NCBI GenBank assembly: GCA_002353885.1
Contig: DEKO01000136.1
Span: 1,951 to 30,792, forward strand
From: Porphyromonadaceae bacterium UBA2720
GTDB lineage: Bacteria > Bacteroidota > Bacteroidia > Bacteroidales > Muribaculaceae
Direction: 5' to 3'
DNA length: 28,842 bases
The notes beneath the pieces are model-generated. The model was not told the origin of the DNA. It did no database searches and was given only the letters and a program-made list of their open reading frames with translations. How positions within the stretch are numbered: position 1 is the first letter of the stretch; each line of letters opens with the position of its first letter. Below are positions 24,025 to 28,842 of the stretch, piece by piece. The position numbers and the translations under genes were made by a program.

Positions 24025-24078
24025 GATCTCAGTTTCTAGATTCTCAAGATATTCTAGTACTTCTAGGTGATCTAGCTA
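24025..24078. repeat. Degenerate 9-base tandem repeat with CTAG core
   Basis: Six 9-base units follow in phase from 24025; units at 24034, 24052 and 24061 begin TTCTAG, the one at 24070 begins ATCTAG, and those at 24025 and 24043 are diverged. It lies in the leader of the amylase gene. On the minus strand one frame reads Leu-Glu-X triplets but has a stop just upstream and no start. Confidence 0.6.
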
Positions 24079-24085
24079 TCCAAAA

Positions 24086-24131
24086 GAAAAAAATAATGGA
24101 GGCGTGACATGGATGATGGCGCGCCCCCATT
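24086..24131 (-). terminator. Intrinsic terminator of the methylmalonyl-CoA decarboxylase operon
   Basis: Arms 24095-24104 and 24122-24131 pair over 10 positions on the minus strand (one G-T) with a 17-base loop and are followed by a T-rich run. It lies 22 bases after the oadB stop. Confidence 0.7.
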
Positions 24132-24152
24132 TATTATCATGGTTGTGTCAGT

Positions 24153-25307
24153 TTATCCCAGGAAGCCCAAAAGGACACCTGCAGCCACTGCCGAACCAAT
24201 CACGCCAGCCACGTTCGGGCCCATGGCGTGCATCAGCAGATAATTGCTCGGGTCATACTTCAGACCAACGTCATTGCTGATGCGGGCTGCCATTGGCACA
24301 GCGCTCACACCGGCATTGCCGATGAGCGGGTTCAGCTTCTGGTCCTTGGGCAGGAACACGTTGAACAGCTTGACGAACAACACGCCCGAGCACGATGCAA
24401 TCACAAACGCGCAGAAGCCCAAGAAGAAGATGAACACCGTGTCGGCAGTCAGGAACTCAGAAGCCTGAGTCGAGGCACCCACTGTCATGCCCAGCACGAT
24501 GGTTACGATGTCGGTCATCGCATTGCTGGCGGTCTTGGCCAGACGAGTGGTCACGCCGCTCTCACGCAACAGGTTGCCGAAGAACAGCATGCCCAGCAGG
24601 GGCAGACCCGAAGGCACAAAGAAGCAAGTGAGCAGCAGGCCGAAGATGGGGAACAAAATCTTCTCGGTCTGGCTGACCTTGCGAGCTGGTTTCATCTTGA
24701 TCTTGCGCTCCTTGTTAGTCGTGAGCAGGCGCATCACTGGGGGCTGGATCACAGGCACAAGGGCCATGTAGGAGTAAGCACACACAGCGATGGCACCCAT
24801 CAGGTTGGGAGCCAGCTTACCCGACAGGAAGATGGCTGTGGGGCCGTCGGCACCACCGATGATGGCGATGGCACCAGCCTGGTCGGGCATGAAGCCAATG
24901 GCAAGAGCAATCATATAGGCTCCGAAGATGCCGAACTGAGCGGCGGCACCCACGAGCATCAGCTTGGGGTTAGCAAGCAGGGCTGTGAAGTCAGTCATGG
25001 CGCCGATGCCCAGGAAGATGAGCGGCGGATACCAGCCTTGACGCACACCCTGATACAGGATGTTCAACACCGACCCCTCCTCATAGATGCCAATCTCGTT
25101 ACCGGGCTGGAACGGGATGTTACCTATCAGGATACCGAAGCCGATGGGCACTAGCAACATAGGCTCAAAGTCATGCTTGATGGCCAGATAGATGAACAAC
25201 AGGCCAAAGCAAATCATGATCAGGTTGGGCCAGGTGCAGTTGGCAAATCCGGTGAAGTTCCAGAATTGCTCAAGATTACTGGTTAAGAAACTTTCAAGTA
25301 GTACCAT
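24153..25307 (-). CDS. oadB: Sodium-pumping decarboxylase beta subunit (OadB/MmdB)
   Basis: The membrane subunit that decarboxylates the carboxybiotin carried by the biotin protein and uses the energy to export Na+. The 384-residue protein is strongly hydrophobic with about nine or more membrane segments. The signature IIGGADGPTAIFLSGKLAPN (149-168) contains Asp154, equivalent in context to the Na+-site aspartate of OadB. YSYMALVPVIQPPVMRLL (178-195) and the late NAGVSAVPMAARISND are also diagnostic. It starts 7 bases after the biotin carrier gene and closes the operon. With MmdA encoded upstream the complex is best read as methylmalonyl-CoA decarboxylase; sequence alone does not exclude use with other carboxyltransferases. 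Confidence 0.96.
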   Translation of the reverse strand: MVLLESFLTSNLEQFWNFTGFANCTWPNLIMICFGLLFIYLAIKHDFEPMLLVPIGFGILIGNIPFQPGNEIGIYEEGSVLNILYQGVRQGWYPPLIFLGIGAMTDFTALLANPKLMLVGAAAQFGIFGAYMIALAIGFMPDQAGAIAIIGGADGPTAIFLSGKLAPNLMGAIAVCAYSYMALVPVIQPPVMRLLTTNKERKIKMKPARKVSQTEKILFPIFGLLLTCFFVPSGLPLLGMLFFGNLLRESGVTTRLAKTASNAMTDIVTIVLGMTVGASTQASEFLTADTVFIFFLGFCAFVIASCSGVLFVKLFNVFLPKDQKLNPLIGNAGVSAVPMAARISNDVGLKYDPSNYLLMHAMGPNVAGVIGSAVAAGVLLGFLG

Positions 25308-25314
25308 AGCCTAA

Positions 25315-25752
25315 TTAACCGATTACCATGATTGTGGTGCCCTCGAGCACCGAGTCCTCTTTTGCAACATTGATCGACTTGACCACGCCATCCTTTCCGG
25401 CATGAATCTCGTTGCCCATCTTCATGGCCTCGAGGATGCACACCACGTCAGCGGCTTTGACCTGCTGGCCTTCTTTGACGTAAATCTCCTTGATAGTGCC
25501 AGGCAGGGGCGACTCAATCACGAAGTCACCTGCAGCAGCGGCCACCTTCTTGGCGGCGGGCTTGGGAGCGGCGGTTGTGGTCTCGCTGGCGGCCGGAGCT
25601 ACGCGCTTGACAACGTGCGACACCTTGGGCTGGTCTTCCAGCTCCACCTCGTAGGGTGTGCCGTTGACCTCAATCTTTGCGATGTTGCCTTCAACATCTC
25701 CAATGGCTACCTTATACTCGTTGCCATTGATCTTATACTTGTATTCTTTCAT
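25315..25752 (-). CDS. mmdC: Biotin carrier protein of the decarboxylase (MmdC/PCC-like)
   Basis: Carries CO2 on biotin between the carboxyltransferase and the sodium pump. In 145 residues there is an N-terminal part (1-45), an Ala/Pro/Thr/Lys-rich flexible linker (about 48-76, with APAASETTTAAPKPAAKK), and a biotinyl domain (77-145). The biotinylation motif EAMKM places the modified lysine at 111. The domain carries the expected SPLPGTIKEIYVKEGQQV before it and EIHAGKDGVVKSI after it. The length and linker suit the small free-standing carriers of Na+-decarboxylases and transcarboxylases. It sits between oadG and oadB with 26 and 7 base gaps. A biotin ligase must be encoded elsewhere. Confidence 0.95.
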   Translation of the reverse strand: MKEYKYKINGNEYKVAIGDVEGNIAKIEVNGTPYEVELEDQPKVSHVVKRVAPAASETTTAAPKPAAKKVAAAAGDFVIESPLPGTIKEIYVKEGQQVKAADVVCILEAMKMGNEIHAGKDGVVKSINVAKEDSVLEGTTIMVIG

Positions 25753-25778
25753 TGATGTAAATTCGTTAGATGGTTAGT

Positions 25779-26762
25779 TTATTTGCGGGGCAACTGACGC
25801 ATTAGGCCACTCTTGTCGCTCCAGGCTGTGTGGGGATTGCGGTCAAATGTGAGTACACCGCTCTCCTCGTCGTGAGCATTGAAGTGCTGGAACAGAGCCA
25901 TGCAGATGGCGGCGATGGCCTCGTCGCTGGCACCAGTGGCGGCGGGAGTGTCCACAACCTTTGCGGGCTCAGTGCTGGCTGGATTTTCATCCTTGTTAGC
26001 CGCCTTGTTGGCCTTGCCGAACAAGTAGAACAGGATGGCAAGCATCAACAGGGCGCAGAACACGATGCCCATAGCAACAAGCGAGATGATGTAGCCGTGC
26101 GGGTCTTTCTCAGCAAACTTCTCGATGTTCTCGTTCACCACACCCACGTTATACTTGCCGGGGGTGATGGCGGTTGCATCGGTGGCACCATCGCGAATGC
26201 CCCAAGCCGAGGCATTCATCTTGCCGTCAATTAGCTCGCTCTGGCCATCAGCCTTCAGCGCGAATGTGCTGTTGGCGGGCAACGAGGCTGGGATGGTCAC
26301 CATGTCGACAAGGTCACCATTTACATCATACAAGTAGAGATTGCTCTCCTGGCCGGGCAGAATCTTGAACGACAAGTGCAAAGCACCCAGCGACGACTGG
26401 CCGTCGGCAAAGAAAACAATGTGAGTGCGCGGGGCAACCTTGGTTGCCACATCTCCACGGGGGATCTCATAGAGCACGTCGGGGTGAGCCTGGGCATACT
26501 CGTTGAGGTAGTCCTTGGGCTTCTTACCGCCCAGGTCGCTCAGGTCGATAGCCTGGTTGGAGATGAACATCTGCTCCATGCCGACCGCACCATACGAGCG
26601 GTTGAAAATCTCAACCCAAGCGCTGCGATGGCCGGTCTGGTCTACCAGATTGCTGTCGTTCTGGGTCATCACCTCGTTGAAGCGCATCTCCATGCGCCCC
26701 TGAGCCGAGGCAAACAGACCCATCGCAGCAACAAGCAGGGTTAATATGATTCCTTTTTTCAT
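25779..26762 (-). CDS. oadG: OadG-like gamma subunit with a large extracytoplasmic lamin-tail-like domain
   Basis: OadG is normally a protein of about 80-100 residues with one helix that ties the carboxyltransferase to the pump. This product has 327 residues. A signal peptide (MKKGIILTLLVAAMGLFASA) is followed by an exported domain (about 25-210) that begins RFNEVMTQNDSNLVDQTG and continues SAWVEIFNRS. That is the pattern of a lamin-tail domain (LTD). The OadG-type helix is at 223-248, then a linker and a cytoplasmic end (SDEAIAAICMALFQHFN at 279-295, last residues MRQLPRK) typical of OadG. The ATG at 26762 is chosen because it starts the signal peptide; the 11-codon longer version is unlikely. 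It lies 13 bases after mmdA. Related long OadG proteins occur in Bacteroidota; the role of the outer domain is unknown. Confidence 0.87.
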   Translation of the reverse strand: MKKGIILTLLVAAMGLFASAQGRMEMRFNEVMTQNDSNLVDQTGHRSAWVEIFNRSYGAVGMEQMFISNQAIDLSDLGGKKPKDYLNEYAQAHPDVLYEIPRGDVATKVAPRTHIVFFADGQSSLGALHLSFKILPGQESNLYLYDVNGDLVDMVTIPASLPANSTFALKADGQSELIDGKMNASAWGIRDGATDATAITPGKYNVGVVNENIEKFAEKDPHGYIISLVAMGIVFCALLMLAILFYLFGKANKAANKDENPASTEPAKVVDTPAATGASDEAIAAICMALFQHFNAHDEESGVLTFDRNPHTAWSDKSGLMRQLPRK

Positions 26763-26775
26763 AACCTTCAATCGA

Positions 26776-28389
26776 TTACAGAGGAATGTTGCCATGCTTC
26801 TTGGCAGGGTTGGTTAACTTCTTGGTGCGAGTCTGCTCCAACGCGCGGATAATGCGGAAACGAGTGTTGCGGGGCTCAATCACGTCATCGATGTAGCCAT
26901 ACTTGGCGGCATTGTAAGGCGTGCAGAACAGGTTGTTGTACTCGTCCTCCTTTTGCTGGATGAACTCCTTGAACTGAGCCATGATTTCCTTGGCCTTGGC
27001 CTCATCGCCAGCCTCCTTGGCGGCAGCGGCCTCGGTCTTGGCGGTCTTGGCTTCCTTGGCATACAGGATGCCTGCGGCGCCAGCAGCACCCATCACAGCA
27101 ATCTCAGCGCTGGGCCATGCATAGTTCATGTCGCCGCGCAGCTGCTTGCAGCTCATCACGATGTGGCTGCCACCATAGCTCTTGCGCAGGGTCACAGTGA
27201 TCTTGGGCACTGTGGCTTCGCCGTAGGCATACAGCAATTTCGCACCGTTCAGAATCACGGCATTGTACTCTTGGCCAGTGCCGGGCAGGAAGCCGGGAAC
27301 ATCAACCAGAGTCACCAGAGGAATGTTGAAAGCGTCGCAGAAGCGGACGAAGCGAGCACCCTTCTTCGAGGCGTTCACGTCGAGCACGCCGGCCATGAAC
27401 TGGGGCTGGTTGGCAACAACACCAACTGCCTGACCGTTGAAGCGGGCAAAGCCCACGATGATGTTCTTGGCAAAATCCTTCTGGACCTCCAAGAACTCAC
27501 CATTATCAACAACGGCGCTGATCACTTGATACATATCATAGGGATCATTGGCACTCTCAGGAATGATCTGGTTCAGAACATCTTCGGCACGATCGATGGG
27601 GTCGTTGCACTCGCGACGGGGTGCCTCCTCCATGTTGTTGCTGGGCATGTAGCTCAGCAGCTGCTTGATCAGCGTGATGGCCTCCTCCTCATTCTCGGCG
27701 GCAAAGTGGGCTACGCCCGACTTGCTGGCATGAACCTTGGCACCACCCAGCTGCTCTTGGGTCACATCCTCGCCGGTGACGGTCTTCACCACCTTCGGAC
27801 CGGTCAGGAACATGAACGAGATGCCTTGCACCATGATGGTGAAGTCGGTCAGTGCAGGAGAGTAGACGGCACCACCGGCGCACGGGCCGAGGATGGCCGA
27901 GATCTGGGGAACCACACCCGAGGCAAGGATATTGCGCTGGAAAATCTCGCTATAGCCACCCAGGGCGTTGATGCCTTCCTGGATGCGGGCACCGCCCGAG
28001 TCGTTCAGACCCACAACGGGAGCACCATTCTTCATGGCCAGGTCCATAATCTTGCAGATCTTCTGGGCCATGGTCTCGCTCAGCGAACCGCCAAACACGG
28101 TAGCATCCTGTGCGAAAACATACACCAGACGGCCGTCGACTGTGCCATAACCGGTGACAACACCGTCGCCGTCGAACGACTTCTTCTCCATGCCGAAGTT
28201 GGTGCAGCGGTGGCGCACGAACATGTCGAGCTCCTCAAAGCTGCCCTCGTCAAGGAACATATTGATTCTCTCGCGAGCTGTGTATTTACCCTTCTCGTGG
28301 TGCTTCTCGATGGCCTTCTCGCCACCACCCAGACGGGCTGCAGCGCGCTTCGAGATCAGCTCTTGAATTTTTTCGAGTTGTTTGCTCAT
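26776..28389 (-). CDS. mmdA: Methylmalonyl-CoA decarboxylase/carboxyltransferase alpha subunit
   Basis: Moves the carboxyl group from methylmalonyl-CoA to biotin, leaving propionyl-CoA. The 537-residue product has the acyl-CoA carboxyltransferase double crotonase fold: N-terminal half with GKYTARERI, FAQDATVFGGSLSE (92-105), NDSGGARIQEG with the oxyanion-forming Gly-Ala (129-139) and GPCAGGAVYSPAL; C-terminal half with VDVPGFLPGTGQE, RKSYGGSHIVM and WPSAEIAVMGAAGA. An Ala/Lys/Glu-rich helix at about 444-484 is inserted before NLFCTPYNAAKYGYIDDVI; similar inserts are present in Bacteroidota homologues. It belongs to the same operon as the epimerase (33 bases upstream) and the pump subunits. 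Propionyl-CoA carboxylase beta would look alike, but oadB and oadG beside it favour the decarboxylase. Confidence 0.95.
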   Translation of the reverse strand: MSKQLEKIQELISKRAAARLGGGEKAIEKHHEKGKYTARERINMFLDEGSFEELDMFVRHRCTNFGMEKKSFDGDGVVTGYGTVDGRLVYVFAQDATVFGGSLSETMAQKICKIMDLAMKNGAPVVGLNDSGGARIQEGINALGGYSEIFQRNILASGVVPQISAILGPCAGGAVYSPALTDFTIMVQGISFMFLTGPKVVKTVTGEDVTQEQLGGAKVHASKSGVAHFAAENEEEAITLIKQLLSYMPSNNMEEAPRRECNDPIDRAEDVLNQIIPESANDPYDMYQVISAVVDNGEFLEVQKDFAKNIIVGFARFNGQAVGVVANQPQFMAGVLDVNASKKGARFVRFCDAFNIPLVTLVDVPGFLPGTGQEYNAVILNGAKLLYAYGEATVPKITVTLRKSYGGSHIVMSCKQLRGDMNYAWPSAEIAVMGAAGAAGILYAKEAKTAKTEAAAAKEAGDEAKAKEIMAQFKEFIQQKEDEYNNLFCTPYNAAKYGYIDDVIEPRNTRFRIIRALEQTRTKKLTNPAKKHGNIPL

Positions 28390-28422
28390 TGGGTTTATTG
28401 TCTGTTTCTTTTCTAGTTGTTA

Positions 28423-28842
28423 TTATTTCTCAGGATGCTCGCAGAGCTCAATCAGAGCACCGGCTGTGGTCTTGGGATGCAAGAAACCGATGTTCAGGCC
28501 CTCGGCACCACGGCGAGGAGCTGCGTCAATCACGCGGCCGCCCTTCTCCTGAACCTCGTTCAGGGCACCGGCAACACCATCCTCAACGCAGAAAGCAACG
28601 TGCTGGATACCACCACGGCCACCATTCTTCTCAATAAACTTGGCAATGGCGCTTTCGGGAGCGGTAGCCTCAAGCAGTTCAATCTTGGTCTCACCACACT
28701 TGAAGAAGGCGGTCTTAACCTTTTGGTCTGCTACTTCCTCAACTGCATAGCATTTCAAACCCAACATGTTCTCATAGAAAGGGATAGCTTCCTCAAGCGA
28801 GGTGACTGCGATACCCACATGCTCAATGTGCGAAATCTTCAT
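28423..28842 (-). CDS. mce: Methylmalonyl-CoA epimerase
   Basis: Interconverts (R)- and (S)-methylmalonyl-CoA, linking the B12-dependent mutase product to the decarboxylase. The 139-residue protein is a vicinal-oxygen-chelate (glyoxalase-type) domain pair: MKISHIEHVGIAV with His8 as metal ligand, TKIELLEATAPES, then GGIQHVAFCVED with the second histidine, and the late IELCEH glutamate. The ATG occupies the last three bases of the window and the N-terminus matches the family, so the gene is complete although its promoter is outside. It is the first visible gene of the five-gene operon. The mutase genes that should feed it are not in this window. Confidence 0.95.
   Translation of the reverse strand: MKISHIEHVGIAVTSLEEAIPFYENMLGLKCYAVEEVADQKVKTAFFKCGETKIELLEATAPESAIAKFIEKNGGRGGIQHVAFCVEDGVAGALNEVQEKGGRVIDAAPRRGAEGLNIGFLHPKTTAGALIELCEHPEK

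Noticed and set aside
24228..25154. Plus-strand open frame of 308 codons opposite oadB
   Set aside because: His- and Gln-rich translation typical of the antisense of a GC-biased membrane protein; no motif.
26953..28416. Plus-strand open frame of 487 codons opposite mmdA
   Set aside because: Antisense shadow of mmdA with no family motif; mmdA is certain.
1..28842. Search for CRISPR arrays, insertion sequences, integrases, phage genes and rRNA
   Set aside because: No spaced direct repeats of CRISPR size, no transposase or integrase motif and no rRNA-like sequence were seen by reading; a profile search could still find remnants.

Overview
The window looks like chromosomal DNA from a gut-type member of the order Bacteroidales (Bacteroidota). 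Muribaculaceae or Prevotellaceae would fit, but I cannot decide from sequence alone. The grounds are the gene families: SprA of the type 9 secretion system, an RprX/RprY-type two-component pair, S16 with a long alanine-rich tail, DUF3667, and an OadG/OadB methylmalonyl-CoA decarboxylase operon. Several intergenic regions also carry the Bacteroidota promoter pattern (TTG or TTTG, 19-21 bases, then TAnnTTTG), and there are no strong Shine-Dalgarno sites. I see no transposase, integrase, phage gene or CRISPR array; this is mostly core and housekeeping sequence.

Left part (1-11115): the start of an exported protein reads out of the window on the minus strand. It is divergent from a plus-strand run: ruvA, the very large sprA, a zinc-ribbon membrane protein (DUF3667 type), a putative lipoprotein and a PhnP-like metallo-beta-lactamase hydrolase. 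The last three overlap by 4 bases at each junction. A hairpin at 11146-11174 separates this run from the convergent rpsP.

Middle (11206-15192): every gene from here to the right end is on the minus strand. tRNA-Gln(CUG) has a good promoter, helically phased A/T tracts upstream and a strong terminator, and rpsP follows directly. Next come plsC and an rprX-rprY-like histidine kinase/response regulator operon, each with a recognisable promoter; the rprXY terminator overlaps the plsC promoter.

Centre (15314-18674): three genes in one tight operon all encode exported proteins: a dockerin-like/flavodoxin/cyclophilin-like fusion, a DUF362 protein, and a double carboxymuconolactone-decarboxylase-like protein fused to a cupin. 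Together they look like an extracytoplasmic redox or small-molecule-modifying module of unknown substrate. This is the best candidate for an undescribed system here. Its promoter lacks a clear -33 box and has a GGTAA-TTC-TTACC palindrome in that area.

Right part (18797-28842): an MscS-family channel with an unusual charged insertion overlaps a gene for a degenerate PP2C-like membrane protein. Then come prs (PRPP synthase) and a cytoplasmic GH13 alpha-amylase-type enzyme with a TTG start. The last five genes form the epimerase-mmdA-oadG-biotin carrier-oadB operon. It converts methylmalonyl-CoA to propionyl-CoA while pumping sodium, the final part of the succinate-to-propionate route. Its OadG subunit carries a large extracytoplasmic lamin-tail-like domain.
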